From the NCBI RefSeq assembly GCF_014648135.1, contig NZ_BMQN01000001.1:992001-1056000 (forward strand): DNA of 64,000 nucleotides, in the 5' to 3' direction. Below the pieces are notes generated by a model that worked only from the letters and a program-made list of their open reading frames with translations, did no database searches and had not been told where the DNA came from. Shown in pieces: positions 12,406 through 22,076 of the stretch. The position numbers were made by a program, and so were the translations under genes. The number at the start of each line of letters is the position of its first letter. Positions within the stretch are counted from its first letter, which is position 1. The DNA comes from Deinococcus sedimenti. GTDB lineage: Bacteria; Deinococcota; Deinococci; Deinococcales; Deinococcaceae.

Positions 12406-12517
12406 CTGCGGTTTCCAGTTCCGTTGAGGGGCCAACACCACGCCCCAGGGCTCCACCTCCAACCGCTGTTCTTCTCAGGGGCTCACCGCCCTCAAGACGT
12501 CCGAATTCTGCTGTGAG
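12406..12517 (-). repeat. Dispersed two-hairpin intergenic repeat, copy C
   Basis: Minus-strand copy of the family also found at 50886-51016, 51024-51141 and 61900-62033. It begins with CTCACAGCAGAATT (identical to copy A over 14 nt). Its conserved core (12408-12466) starts GCGGTTGGA and ends GGAACTGGAAACCGC. The core folds with outer GCGGT/ACCGC and inner GGGGC/GCCCC pairs. It lies immediately after the stop of the NTPase/TPR gene. Confidence 0.85.
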
Positions 12518-12553
12518 TGGCCGGTCCGGGCTGGAGAGCGGGTGGGAAGCGGG

Positions 12554-12559
12554 TATGCT
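12554..12559 (+). promoter_or_regulatory. -10 box of a leaderless promoter (129-residue unknown)
   Basis: TATGCT followed by exactly 7 nt and then the GTG at 12567. It fixes the start choice for the downstream gene. Confidence 0.6.
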
Positions 12560-12566
12560 GTGGCGC

Positions 12567-12956
12567 GTGAGCATCAGTGAATCGCGCCCCGGTGGTCGAG
12601 CCGCCGTTCGACTGCTTCAGGGGTACGTGTGGCACCCGCAGGAGGCGGACATCGATCTGGAGACGTTCCTGCCCCACGAACTCGACCTTCCCGCGCCGGA
12701 GGAGCAGGGGGAGCAGGAAGGCGCGCACGTCCTGTGGGACACCGTGAACGCGCCGTTCGCGTTCTTCGAGAATGGCGAGCCGACCGCGTCGCAGGCGTTC
12801 TATCAGTTCACAGTGCTGCGCGTGTACGAGCCCCGGCCGGACAACGACGCGCTGCACGCGGACGCCGAGGCGGCCAGTCAGCTGCTGGGACCGCTGCTGG
12901 AGGGCACGCCGGACGGCGTGGGCTGGCAGTTGTGGGAGGATTTGCGTGATCTCTGA
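12567..12956 (+). CDS. Conserved hypothetical protein, acidic, 129 residues
   Basis: I do not recognise this protein. It is acidic, with a central LPHELDLPAPEEQGEQEG stretch and aromatic segments (APFAFFENGE, FYQFTVLRVYEP). There is no signal peptide or membrane segment. The GTG start follows a TATGCT box by 7 nt. It heads a three-gene cluster: the next gene overlaps it by 11 bp and the third overlaps that by 4 bp, so the three products probably act in one process or at least one transcript. Confidence 0.65.
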   Translation: MSISESRPGGRAAVRLLQGYVWHPQEADIDLETFLPHELDLPAPEEQGEQEGAHVLWDTVNAPFAFFENGEPTASQAFYQFTVLRVYEPRPDNDALHADAEAASQLLGPLLEGTPDGVGWQLWEDLRDL

Positions 12957-13155
12957 ACTGGGGCTGCCGTGGCTGGACCTGCGGGTCGAGGGGGACCCGC
13001 ACCCGCGCCGCTTCGACGGTCAGGCCACTGCATTGCAGTACCTGCTGCGGGTGGAACGCCTGTCGGCAGACGCCGCGCACGAACTGCTGGAGAAGGGCGA
13101 GGTGGGTCCGCCCGTCGCGAGGCGCGTATACACGCTGCGCCCGCTGGGGCAGTGA
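12946..13155 (+). CDS. Small hypothetical protein, 69 residues
   Basis: Begins VISELGLPWLDLRVEGDPHP and continues with a helical segment (ALQYLLRVERLSADAAHELL). No known family. The GTG is chosen because GGGAGGA lies 6 nt upstream within the end of the previous gene. The reading frame overlaps the preceding stop by 11 bp and its own stop overlaps the next start (GTGA). Compact, soluble and probably co-translated with its neighbours. Confidence 0.6.
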   Translation: MISELGLPWLDLRVEGDPHPRRFDGQATALQYLLRVERLSADAAHELLEKGEVGPPVARRVYTLRPLGQ

Positions 13156-13754
13156 GCGCCGAATCCTCCCCGCCGGAGGCGGCCGCGGAGTATACCGGGC
13201 CGGTCGTGGCGATTCCCGTGTACGCGGGGGTCAGTGAGCTGGAACTGGGCGTGATGGTGTCGGTGCTGCGCCTGTGTGGCGGTGAGGGCTGCGTGCGGAC
13301 CGTGAACCGCTCGCGGGCCAGCATCGTCACGGCGGGTGGACTGGTCAGCACCCCGCACGTGCTGTTCGCGGCGCTGCCGGAACCGGCCGCCCTGCTGATT
13401 CCCGGCGGGCCGGGTGCGGCGAAGGCGGCGCGCGATCCTCTGCTCCAGGGGTTCCTGAAGGCGCACGCGGGCCTGACCACGGGCACCAGCGGCAGCGGCC
13501 TGCTCCTAGCGGGCGAGGCAGGCACCCTCGACGGGCGCGTGGTGGGCGGCCCGGCGGAACTGGCTGACACGCTGTGGGGCTTCACCCCGGCGGACGTGCG
13601 CCCCGGCGAGGCGGTCACCGACGGCGCGCTGTGTTCCGCCCCGGCGGGGTTCGCGGCGCTGCACCCGGCGCTGCACGTCGCCTCCGCCCTGTGGGGCGAG
13701 GAGGCCGCCCGGGACGCGGCCCGGCGGCTGGGCGGCTCTCCCCTGCTGGGTTAG
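13152..13754 (+). CDS. DJ-1/PfpI-like protein lacking the nucleophilic cysteine
   Basis: A 200-residue class I glutamine-amidotransferase-like (DJ-1/ThiJ/PfpI) protein resembling the N-terminal domain of AraC-family GATase1 regulators. Visible: VVAIPVYAGVSELELG (first strand), LLIPGGPGAAKA (central turn), then the nucleophile elbow TSGSGLLLAGEAGTLDGR. In active members the elbow carries Cys (for example C-T-G-A); here that position is Gly/Ser. It therefore looks non-catalytic, perhaps a binding or regulatory domain. GTG start overlaps the previous stop. The stop overlaps the stop of the convergent oxidoreductase gene. Confidence 0.75.
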   Translation: MSAESSPPEAAAEYTGPVVAIPVYAGVSELELGVMVSVLRLCGGEGCVRTVNRSRASIVTAGGLVSTPHVLFAALPEPAALLIPGGPGAAKAARDPLLQGFLKAHAGLTTGTSGSGLLLAGEAGTLDGRVVGGPAELADTLWGFTPADVRPGEAVTDGALCSAPAGFAALHPALHVASALWGEEAARDAARRLGGSPLLG

Positions 13755-15124
13755 ACCAGCGCGCCGCGCGCCGTCAGTTCAGCGCGGAGGTCGCCGGGGT
13801 TCACGGCTCGGACCTCGCCCGCGTGATCCCGCGCGGCCCAGGCGGCGGCGATTCCGGCGGCCTCGCCCATGGAGTGACAGTTTTGCTGCACGCGGATGCT
13901 GGACTGCGCCTCGAAGGTGCTGCTCGCCGCGCGGCCCGGCACGAGCAGATTCGTGACGTTCAGCGGGATGATGGCGCGCAGCGGGATGTCGTGGAACGCG
14001 CCGGGCGCGAAGTACGGCGCGGTGCCCTCGCGTTCATGCAGCAGTTTCGCGCCGCCCCTGACGGTGTGGATGTCCACCGGGTAGTGGTTGCGGCAGATGC
14101 CGTCCGGGAAGCGGGCGCAGTCGAGGATGTCCGTGACGGTCAGTGTGTACTCCCCGTGGATGCGCCGGGTTTCGCGCACGCCGACCATCGGGGCGACCAC
14201 GCCGATGAACGCGTGCTTGCAGCCGGGCAGGAACGCGCGGCAGAACGCCGTGAGGCGCGTGATGGCCTGCCGTCCGTCCAGCTGCGCCTCGCTGAGCTGC
14301 CAGGGGTCGGTGCCGTCGTGCAGGTCGGCGCGGATGCGTGGGCAGTTGAAGCTGAGTTCGCCGGGGCGACCGGGGACGCTGAATGCCTGGAAGTAATCCC
14401 CGTCGCGTTCCAGCAGCACGCCATCCTCGACCGCCTGCCGGAAGAGGGGTTCCAGGCTGCTGCGGCGGCCCCAGACCATCCAGAAGTGCAGGAAGTCCGC
14501 GTGCTCCTGCCCCTGCCCGTTGGCGGTCAGGAAGGCGCGCAGGCGGGTGACGTCCACCCCGGCCAGCGTGAAGCGCAGGCTCATGGCCTGATGCACGCCA
14601 TCCTCATCCCCGCCGCTCATGGGCACACCCGCCAGCGCGGCCACGTCCGCGTCGCCGGTCGCGTCGATGAACGTCCGGGCCCGCAGGGCCTGAAGGCCGC
14701 CCTTGTTGTGCACGACCAGCGCCTCAATCCTTCCGGCGGCCATGACGGGCTGCACGACCTGGGTGTGGAAGATCACCTCCGCCCCGGATTCCCGCAGCAG
14801 GTCGTCCAGCACGAATTTCAGGCCCTCCGGGTTGAACCAGTTGTCGTTCCCGGACGGATCGGTCGCGCCGTCGCCGCGCGCCCGCAGGCGGGCCTTGAGT
14901 TCCTCGGTCAGGCCCCGATTGAGGTTCTGCCCGTCCGCGACGTTGCGCATCAGCGGCGTCACCCATGCGTTCGTACCGGTGCCGCCCAGGCTGCCCTGCG
15001 CCTCCACGACGAGCGTCCGTGCCCCACTGCGGGCGGCGGCGACGCCCGCGATGGCCCCGGCGGTGCCGCCCCCGGCGACGATCACGTCCCAGTCGCGGTC
15101 CAGCGTGCGGTAGGTCAGGGTCAT
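13751..15124 (-). CDS. FAD-dependent oxidoreductase (PF12831-type)
   Basis: A 457-residue flavoprotein. The N-terminal Rossmann fold binds FAD: DVIVAGGGTAGAIAG (GxGxxG at 18-23) ending in the acidic residue of TLVVEAQGSLGG. Later parts include ARTFIDATGDADVAALAG and the closing LVPGRAASSTFEAQSSIRVQ with GEAAGIAAAWA, typical of the FAD_oxidored family often seen beside sugar-uptake genes. Probably oxidises a sugar derivative or similar polar compound (inference from neighbours). ATG overlaps the Nudix stop (ATGA). Last gene of the operon. Confidence 0.82.
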   Translation of the reverse strand: MTLTYRTLDRDWDVIVAGGGTAGAIAGVAAARSGARTLVVEAQGSLGGTGTNAWVTPLMRNVADGQNLNRGLTEELKARLRARGDGATDPSGNDNWFNPEGLKFVLDDLLRESGAEVIFHTQVVQPVMAAGRIEALVVHNKGGLQALRARTFIDATGDADVAALAGVPMSGGDEDGVHQAMSLRFTLAGVDVTRLRAFLTANGQGQEHADFLHFWMVWGRRSSLEPLFRQAVEDGVLLERDGDYFQAFSVPGRPGELSFNCPRIRADLHDGTDPWQLSEAQLDGRQAITRLTAFCRAFLPGCKHAFIGVVAPMVGVRETRRIHGEYTLTVTDILDCARFPDGICRNHYPVDIHTVRGGAKLLHEREGTAPYFAPGAFHDIPLRAIIPLNVTNLLVPGRAASSTFEAQSSIRVQQNCHSMGEAAGIAAAWAARDHAGEVRAVNPGDLRAELTARGALV

Positions 15125-15624
15125 GCGTCCGCCCAGGCGTGCGCGTTCAGGTGGCGCAGAGCGGCGAGGGTCAGCCAGTTGAAGTCCTCGGGGCGGGTGT
15201 GAATCTGGGTGCGGAGGTCGCGCACCGGGACCCAGCGGGGCGCCTCGGCATGGTCGCCGCGCGCCAGGGGTTCGCCGCTGACCTGCACGCGGAAGAAGAA
15301 GCCGACGCTGTCCACCGGGCCGCGGGTCGTCTGGTACACGAAGGCGGGCGTCAGGCACTCCACGTCCCCGCCGGGCGCGCTGGACGTGGTGGCGCGCGGG
15401 TCGTCCAGGAAGGTGGTGACGGTCAGGCCGGTCTCCTCCTTGACCTCGCGGCGCAGGGCGGCCGGGATGGACTCGAAGGGGTCGAGCTGCCCGCCGGGGA
15501 GTTCCAGCGTGCGCGGCTGGCCGGGTTTGGCGCGCACCTGCAGGAGCACCTCGCGTCCATGTTCGCCGCTGCGTTCGATGACCGCGCGGGCGTTCACGTA
15601 GAAGTCCTTCTTCCGGCGGAACAT
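15121..15624 (-). CDS. Nudix hydrolase
   Basis: A 167-residue Nudix enzyme with an intact box at residues 45-67: G-x5-E-x7-REVKEETGL, providing the metal-binding glutamates. Nudix enzymes cleave nucleoside diphosphates linked to another group (nucleotide sugars, ADP-ribose, oxidised nucleotides); the substrate is not readable here. Deinococcus genomes carry many Nudix paralogs. It is embedded in the sugar-permease operon with 3-4 bp overlaps on both sides, which hints at a nucleotide-sugar or related substrate. Confidence 0.9.
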   Translation of the reverse strand: MFRRKKDFYVNARAVIERSGEHGREVLLQVRAKPGQPRTLELPGGQLDPFESIPAALRREVKEETGLTVTTFLDDPRATTSSAPGGDVECLTPAFVYQTTRGPVDSVGFFFRVQVSGEPLARGDHAEAPRWVPVRDLRTQIHTRPEDFNWLTLAALRHLNAHAWADA

Positions 15625-16556
15625 CAGCCTTTGACCGCGCCTTCCAGACCCTTCATGAAGTACTTCTGGCCCATCAGGAACACGATCAGGATCGGGATGA
15701 TCGTGATGACGGCGCCCGCCATAACGGCGCGGGAGTTCGTGCTGAACGTGCCGGACAGTTCCAGCAGACCCGCCGAGAGCGGCAGCATGTTCTTGTCGGG
15801 CAGCATGACGCGCGCCCACAGGAACGAGTTCCAGTACGCCACGAATTCCAGGATGGCGAACGCCGCGATGGTCGGGGTGGCCAGCGGGAGCATGATGCGG
15901 CGCCAGATGGTCAGTTCGCGCGCGCCGTCGATACGGGCCGCCTCGATGAGTTCCTGCGGGATGCCCAGGTACGCCTGACGCAGCAGGAACAGGCCCACGA
16001 TGCTGGCCGCGCCGGGCAGCACCACCGCGAGGTACTGTCGCGCGGCGTCCGCGAGCGGGCTGGTCTGCGCCAGCAGGCCCAGTTTGATGGTGGTGATGTA
16101 GTTGACGATCAGTCCGGCCTCGTTGGGCAGGACCATCAGGATCAGGATGGAGTAGAAGACGAGGTCCCGTCCGGGGAAACGCATGCGGGCGAGCGGGTAC
16201 GCGGCGAGCGTGGCGAGGGTCGTGGTGAACGTCACGCCCAGGATGCAGATGATCACGGAGTTCAGGAACAGTCGCCAGAAGGGGACGGTGGTGCCACTGA
16301 AGACTTCTGCGTAGTTGCGCAGGCTCAGTGCTTTCGGGAGGATCTTGGCTTCATAGATGTTCCCGGTGGGTTCCAGGGACGTGACGAGCGTCCAGTAGAA
16401 CGGGTAGAGCATGATCAGCGCGATGAGGATCAGCACGGCGTACGCGGCGGCGTTGCGCAGGCGTTCGCGGCGCTGACGCTGAACCTTGAGTTGCGCGGCC
16501 AGTTGCGCGTGCGGGTCACTGACCAGGGCGGTCTGGGGCAGGGTGGTGTCAGGCAT
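15624..16556 (-). CDS. Carbohydrate ABC transporter permease (MalG-like)
   Basis: A 310-residue inner-membrane permease with six helices. The cytoplasmic EAA loop is present (EAARIDGARELTIWRRIMLP from residue 205), which docks with the ATPase. The N-terminus is cytoplasmic and basic (LKVQRQRRERLRNA). It pairs with the overlapping MalF-like permease upstream (8-bp overlap). The stop overlaps the Nudix start. The sugar is unknown. Confidence 0.93.
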   Translation of the reverse strand: MPDTTLPQTALVSDPHAQLAAQLKVQRQRRERLRNAAAYAVLILIALIMLYPFYWTLVTSLEPTGNIYEAKILPKALSLRNYAEVFSGTTVPFWRLFLNSVIICILGVTFTTTLATLAAYPLARMRFPGRDLVFYSILILMVLPNEAGLIVNYITTIKLGLLAQTSPLADAARQYLAVVLPGAASIVGLFLLRQAYLGIPQELIEAARIDGARELTIWRRIMLPLATPTIAAFAILEFVAYWNSFLWARVMLPDKNMLPLSAGLLELSGTFSTNSRAVMAGAVITIIPILIVFLMGQKYFMKGLEGAVKG

Positions 16557-17490
16557 CGCTGCGGCCTCCTTTCGTCAGGCGGAAGTTGATCAGGCCGAAC
16601 AGGATGCTGACCACCGCGACGACCATGCTGGCGGCGGCGGCCAGCCCGAAGTTAAAATCCCCACCGAACGCCTTGGAGAACGAGTACATCAGCGCGGAGT
16701 ACGTGCTGCCCGCCGGGTAGCCGTTGGGCGTCATGACGTACAGTTCCTCGAATACCTTGATGGCGCTGATGGTGGACAGCAGGCTGCACACCAGGATGGT
16801 GGGGCGCAGGCCCGGCAGGGTGATGTTCCAGAACACCTGCGAGCGGGTCGCGCCGTCGATGGTGGCCGCTTCTTCCAGTTCGCGGCTGATGCCCTGCAGG
16901 CCCGCGAGGTACAGCACCATGTAGTACCCGATGCCCTTCCAGAGGGTCACGAACATCACCGCGAACAGCGCCGTGGCGGGGTTATCGAGCAGGCTGTGGT
17001 CGCCGCGCATCAGGCCCAGGCCCATGAGGATGCTGTTCACGGCGCCGCCCTGCTTGTACAGCCACGACCAGATCAGGCCGACCACCGCGAAGCTCGTCAC
17101 GACCGGCACGTAGTACGCGGTGCGGAAGAAGCCGATGCCGCGCAGCGGACGGTTCACGAGGAGCGCCACCAGGATCGAGATGACCTGAATGACCGGCACG
17201 ACCAGCACGTACTTCAGGCTGTTGCGCAGGCCGGACCAGAACTGCTCGTCGGCGAACAGTTCGCGGAAGTTGTCAAGCCCCACCCACTGCGGCGGGCTGA
17301 TGATGTTGTACTTCGTGAACGCCAGGTACGATCCGAAGATCACGGGCCAGGTGTGGTACACGACGAGCAGGATCAGGAACGGCAGCATGAACGCGTAGGC
17401 GATCAGGGTGTTGCGCACCGTGACTGACGCGCCGGTGCCGCCGATGCGGTGTTGTTCGCGGCGAGACACGCGCCGCCCCTTTGTGGTCAT
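16549..17490 (-). CDS. Carbohydrate ABC transporter permease (MalF/UgpA-like)
   Basis: A 313-residue permease and the first gene of the operon. It shows TM1 (LIAYAFMLPFLILLVVYHTW), a substrate-facing periplasmic loop, and the EAA loop EAATIDGATRSQVFWNITLP (from residue 207). The ATG at 17490 is supported by a TACACT box exactly 7 nt upstream; the longer ATG at 17541 would include the promoter. There is no solute-binding protein or ATPase gene beside it, so those must be encoded elsewhere. Confidence 0.93.
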   Translation of the reverse strand: MTTKGRRVSRREQHRIGGTGASVTVRNTLIAYAFMLPFLILLVVYHTWPVIFGSYLAFTKYNIISPPQWVGLDNFRELFADEQFWSGLRNSLKYVLVVPVIQVISILVALLVNRPLRGIGFFRTAYYVPVVTSFAVVGLIWSWLYKQGGAVNSILMGLGLMRGDHSLLDNPATALFAVMFVTLWKGIGYYMVLYLAGLQGISRELEEAATIDGATRSQVFWNITLPGLRPTILVCSLLSTISAIKVFEELYVMTPNGYPAGSTYSALMYSFSKAFGGDFNFGLAAAASMVVAVVSILFGLINFRLTKGGRSDA

Positions 17491-17497
17491 GGGGCGC

Positions 17498-17503
17498 AGT
17501 GTA
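17498..17503 (-). promoter_or_regulatory. -10 box of a leaderless promoter (sugar permease operon)
   Basis: On the minus strand TACACT, 7 nt, then the permease ATG. It defines the 5' end of the four-gene operon. Confidence 0.65.
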
Positions 17504-17528
17504 GCGGGCCGTGCGGGGAAGGGCATGT

Positions 17529-17560
17529 AAAAACCAGCCACTCTGGTGGGAGTGACTGGT
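17529..17560 (-). terminator. Rho-independent terminator of the small hydrophilic protein gene
   Basis: On the minus strand ACCAGTCACTC pairs with GAGTGGCTGGT (one mismatch), followed by TTTTT. It begins about 20 nt after the stop and insulates the sugar operon promoter from read-through. Confidence 0.85.
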
Positions 17561-17580
17561 CAGGGCAGTTCGAGCGGACG

Positions 17581-17814
17581 TTAGTGTCCGTCGCCGTCCT
17601 TGGCTTCGCGTTTGCCTTCGCTGTACTCGGCGTTGGCCTGCGCGTTGTGGACTTCGGCCTTGGCGCGGTCCTCGACGGCTTCAGCCTTATGCTTGGGATC
17701 GCCGGTCACGGCGTGGGCGGCGTTGTGCCCGGCCTCGCGCAGGCGGTCGGCCCCTTCGTTCACTTTGGCCTTGGCGGCGTCCAGCATGTTTTCAGCGGTG
17801 CTCTTGTCACTCAT
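17581..17814 (-). CDS. Small hydrophilic, Ala/Lys/Glu-rich protein (LEA/CsbD-like character)
   Basis: A 77-residue, highly charged protein with no hydrophobic core: repeated '[20 protein letters not shown]' and '[20 protein letters not shown]' type 11-mer-like helices and a His/Gly/Asp tail. This resembles small stress proteins (LEA-like or CsbD-like) that are disordered and become helical on drying; that is an inference from composition. AGGAGG precedes the ATG and a strong terminator follows, so it is a complete single-gene unit. Confidence 0.75.
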   Translation of the reverse strand: MSDKSTAENMLDAAKAKVNEGADRLREAGHNAAHAVTGDPKHKAEAVEDRAKAEVHNAQANAEYSEGKREAKDGDGH

Positions 17815-18023
17815 CGGTTGAGTCCTCCTGCGAAGTGGATTCCCTTGTGGGTGCCCACAGCTTGCCGCGCCCGGCTGGGTCCGGGGTGAGCCCCGGCTTC
17901 AGGGTCACTGCACGCACACTTCAGGAATCTTCATCGTTCGATCTCCGCCTGCCCAACTGGACTGAACCGGGTATAAACCCTTGGGGTGACAGGTACACCA
18001 ACTCCGGTTCATGTCGGGTGGAG

Positions 18024-18029
18024 TACAGT
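18024..18029 (+). promoter_or_regulatory. Probable -10 box of icd
   Basis: TACAGT lies 9 nt before the icd ATG, giving a leaderless or 2-3 nt leader transcript. No good -35 hexamer was found. Confidence 0.45.
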
Positions 18030-18038
18030 GTCCGGGTC

Positions 18039-19295
<1,257 letters not shown>

Positions 19296-19310
19296 GCCTA
19301 TAAACGGACT

Positions 19311-19342
19311 GAGGCGGCGAGGGAATCACCCCTCGCCGCCTC
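19311..19342 (+). terminator. Bidirectional terminator between icd and msrA
   Basis: A 13-bp stem (GAGGCGGCGAGGG with CCCTCGCCGCCTC) and a short AATCA-type loop, followed by TCGTTTCC on the plus strand. It lies between convergent genes. Confidence 0.85.
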
Positions 19343-19358
19343 TCGTTTCCGTGCTGCT

Positions 19359-19919
19359 TTACGCGCGCAGGCGGTCGCTGTAGGACTGGCGCATCTTCGA
19401 CACCTTGGGCGCGATGACGGCCATGCAGTAGGGCTGGCGCGGATTGTTCTCGTAGTAGTTCTGGTGGTAGTCCTCCGCGACGAAGAACTCGGTGGCGGGT
19501 TCGATGGTCGTCACGATGGGCTTGCCGAACACGTCCTGCGCGGTCAGGTCGGCGATGACCTCGCGCGTCTCAGCGTCCTGCTCGGGGGTCAGGGGGAACA
19601 CGGCGCTGCGGTACTGCGTGCCGGTGTCCGCGCCCTGCCGGTTGAGGCTGGTGGGATCATGAGTGGCGAAGAACAGGCCCAGCAGGTCCTTGTACGACAC
19701 CTGCGCCGGGTCGAAGGTCACGCGGACGGCCTCGGCGTGCCCGGTGGTGCCGCTGCACACGCTGCGGTAATCGGGGCTGGGCGTGTGCCCGCCGATGTAC
19801 CCGCTCTCGATCTTCTGCACGCCGCGTACGTCCTTCAGGACGGCCTCCGTACACCAGAAGCATCCTCCGGCCAGGATGGCCTGCTGCGTCCCTGCACTGT
19901 GGGTGGTCATGGCCCGCAT
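19359..19919 (-). CDS. msrA: Peptide-methionine (S)-S-oxide reductase MsrA
   Basis: A 186-residue MsrA, which repairs oxidised methionine in proteins using thioredoxin. The catalytic [11 protein letters not shown] motif is intact, as are [23 protein letters not shown] and the closing [12 protein letters not shown]. The ATG at 19919 is used because GGAGGA lies about 11 nt upstream; an in-frame ATG at 19910 gives a 183-residue alternative. A stand-alone gene, fitting the oxidation-tolerant lifestyle. Confidence 0.95.
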   Translation of the reverse strand: MRAMTTHSAGTQQAILAGGCFWCTEAVLKDVRGVQKIESGYIGGHTPSPDYRSVCSGTTGHAEAVRVTFDPAQVSYKDLLGLFFATHDPTSLNRQGADTGTQYRSAVFPLTPEQDAETREVIADLTAQDVFGKPIVTTIEPATEFFVAEDYHQNYYENNPRQPYCMAVIAPKVSKMRQSYSDRLRA

Positions 19920-20019
19920 TCTTCCCGATTCCTCCGGTGCAGACCGGGGCGACCGGCACGATCCGGCCAGGATTCACGGTGCGTGAAGATCCACTCTCCG
20001 AGCACCGTGGCGGCGCGCC

Positions 20020-21198
20020 TCAGGATGCGGGGGAACTGACCGTCTCTCCTTCACTGACCAGAGCGTCCAGCAGTTTCAGGGCCTCCTCCAGCCGGTGGGC
20101 CTGCACGCGGGCGGCGGTCCGCGCCTGCCGCCATTCGAGTCGCACGCGAGCCAGACTCAGGGGGTCGCCGCCCAGCTGCTGCAATTGCGCGGCGCGGCGT
20201 TCCAGGTTCTCCACCTGCATCTTCAGGTCCCGCAGGGCCGACTGGTGGGAGCGTGCCGCCTGCAGCGTGGTTTCCAGTTGCGCCCGCGCGTCCTGCTCAG
20301 CCACGTGCAGGGCGTGGTGCGCCTGCATGACCGCCTGGGACTGCCCGGCCGGATCGGCGGCCTGCCACTGGGCGTAGTTCAGGGCCTGCCGGGCGCGCAG
20401 CACGTTCGGGTGCAGCGGCACACCCAGCGTGAATCGCGCGTGTGCAAGGTCCACGTCCAGCATGGTCAGGGGCGTGTCCGCGTCCGTCAGGTCGATCAGA
20501 GGGGTGAAGGCGTCCAGGAACGCGTGGGTCTGCGAGGCCATCAGGCTCGTGTGCGCCAGGCGCGGCCCGACCGACTGTCCGGCGCGCAGGCTGTCTTCCA
20601 GCTCGCGGACGTTCAGGTCCAGCAGTTCGGCCTGCGCGGCTGCGGCGGCCACCTGATCCGCCACCTCGATGCGGGCGTGGTCGGCGCGCAGGCGGCTGAG
20701 CATCTCCTCGGTCTCCCAGCGGCGCACCTCGGCCTGGGTGGCCTGCACGTCCCACTCGGCGGCGCGTTCCAGCGCGCGCAGGTCCGGGTTGCTGCGAATG
20801 GCGCCCAGGCTGCGGCCGGCGATCTCCGCGTGCGACCGGGCCAGCAGCAGCGGCAGGTCGTGGGCCCGGCGGCCCCAGCGGACCGGGCTGGGGGCCGGCG
20901 CGATCGGCCCCTCGGTGGGTTGCGCGGGCACTGGCACGGTCTCCGCGAAGCGGGCGAGGTCGAGCGTGGTCGCTTCGAGCCAGCGGTCGGCGCGGGCGTC
21001 CCCGTACTGCAGGCGCAGCCGGGCGTAGACGTCCTGCAGGACGGCCACCACGTCCCGCGGCCCGAGGGCGCGCAGCGAGGTCCAGCCGCGGCGTTGGACG
21101 GCGCCCTGGATGGTCTGGTCGGCCTCGCTGACGCCCAGTTCGGCGCTGAGTCGGGCGCGCAACCAGTCGCGGTACGGGTCGTTGGATGCGCGGATCAT
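20020..21198 (-). CDS. Hypothetical, mostly alpha-helical protein, 392 residues
   Basis: I do not recognise this protein. The N-terminal ~90 residues look globular ([20 protein letters not shown]). A Pro-rich linker (about 95-112) follows, then almost continuous helix with heptad-like Leu/Ala spacing. Parts such as [20 protein letters not shown] are reminiscent of TolC-family helices, but there is no signal peptide or barrel segment, so an outer-membrane efflux role is not supported. ATG overlaps the stop of the upstream methyltransferase (ATGA), so the two are co-translated. Confidence 0.6.
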   Translation of the reverse strand: MIRASNDPYRDWLRARLSAELGVSEADQTIQGAVQRRGWTSLRALGPRDVVAVLQDVYARLRLQYGDARADRWLEATTLDLARFAETVPVPAQPTEGPIAPAPSPVRWGRRAHDLPLLLARSHAEIAGRSLGAIRSNPDLRALERAAEWDVQATQAEVRRWETEEMLSRLRADHARIEVADQVAAAAAQAELLDLNVRELEDSLRAGQSVGPRLAHTSLMASQTHAFLDAFTPLIDLTDADTPLTMLDVDLAHARFTLGVPLHPNVLRARQALNYAQWQAADPAGQSQAVMQAHHALHVAEQDARAQLETTLQAARSHQSALRDLKMQVENLERRAAQLQQLGGDPLSLARVRLEWRQARTAARVQAHRLEEALKLLDALVSEGETVSSPAS

Positions 21199-22007
21199 GC
21201 GGCGCCTCCGGCGCGGCGCTGCCGGGCGCATTCGAACAGCATCAGGGCGGCCGCGGTGGCCACGTTCAGCGAGTCCGCTCCGCGACTGGCGTTCATGGGA
21301 ATGCTGACGCTGTGATCGGTGCGGCGCCAGTGTTCCGGCAGGCCCTCGTGCTCGGTGCCGAGCAGCAGGGCCACGCGGCCGGTCAGCGGGGCGTCCCAGT
21401 AGGCGCGCGGGGCGTCCGGGGTGCAGGCGAAGGTCGTGAAGTGCCGCTGCTCCAGCCACGCCTGCGCCTGCTCCTCGGTCATGACGGCGACGGGCAGTGT
21501 GAACACGCTGCCCTGCGAGGAACGGATCACATTCGGGCCGTAGGGGTCGGCGCCGCGGCCGAGAACGATGACGCTGTCGGCGCCCGCCGCGTCGGCGCTG
21601 CGCAGGATCGCCCCGACGTTGCCGGGCTTCTCCAGGCCGTGCAGGACGACCGTGACCGCGTCCGCACCGGGTTCGGGCAGGGTCGGGGCGGGCGTGGGGG
21701 CCAGGGCCAGCAGACCGTCGGGGTTCTCGCGGCCACTGACCTTCTCAAAGGCCGCGCGAGACAGCAGGTGCGTGGCGGCACCCAGGGTCGGCGCCAGCGT
21801 CTCCCCCTCGGGGCTGTGCAGTTCAGGGGTGCTGTACACGGCGCTCAGCACGGTGCCGCTGGCGACGGCCCGGGCGATCTCGCGGGCGCCTTCGATCAGG
21901 ATGACGCCGTCCTGCTCGCGCTCGCGGCGGCTCCGCAGGCGCACGAGGCGTTTCACGTGTGCGTTCTGCAGGGAGGTGATGACTTCGGTGACACTCATTG
22001 CGTTCAT
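21195..22007 (-). CDS. TrmH/SpoU-family RNA 2'-O-methyltransferase
   Basis: A 270-residue SPOUT methyltransferase. The N-terminal substrate-binding domain reads [20 protein letters not shown]. The knotted catalytic domain has the three SpoU motifs: [20 protein letters not shown] (motif 1 with Asn and Arg), [11 protein letters not shown] (motif 2) and [22 protein letters not shown] (motif 3). It methylates ribose 2'-OH in rRNA or tRNA; the target (RlmB-, TsnR- or TrmH-like) cannot be decided. ATG at 22007 has AGGA 6 nt upstream; an ATG at 21998 is a close alternative. Confidence 0.9.
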   Translation of the reverse strand: MNAMSVTEVITSLQNAHVKRLVRLRSRREREQDGVILIEGAREIARAVASGTVLSAVYSTPELHSPEGETLAPTLGAATHLLSRAAFEKVSGRENPDGLLALAPTPAPTLPEPGADAVTVVLHGLEKPGNVGAILRSADAAGADSVIVLGRGADPYGPNVIRSSQGSVFTLPVAVMTEEQAQAWLEQRHFTTFACTPDAPRAYWDAPLTGRVALLLGTEHEGLPEHWRRTDHSVSIPMNASRGADSLNVATAAALMLFECARQRRAGGAA

Positions 22008-22064
22008 TATGTCCTGTTCGGCTTGCGGCTGACGGCGCCGCGTGCGGACGGAGGGGAAATGCTC

Positions 22065-22070
22065 TAGCCT
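22065..22070 (+). promoter_or_regulatory. -10 box of a leaderless promoter (YchJ-like gene)
   Basis: TAGCCT, 6 nt, then the ATG at 22077. Confidence 0.6.
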
Positions 22071-22076
22071 GCGCGC

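Noticed and set aside
12942..12956. TTG start at 12942 for the 69-residue protein
   Set aside because: That frame is the end of the previous gene and stops after four codons; the GTG at 12946 has a good RBS.
20020..21198. TolC-like outer-membrane efflux protein, suggested by the helical repeats
   Set aside because: No signal peptide or barrel segments, and it is co-translated with an RNA methyltransferase.
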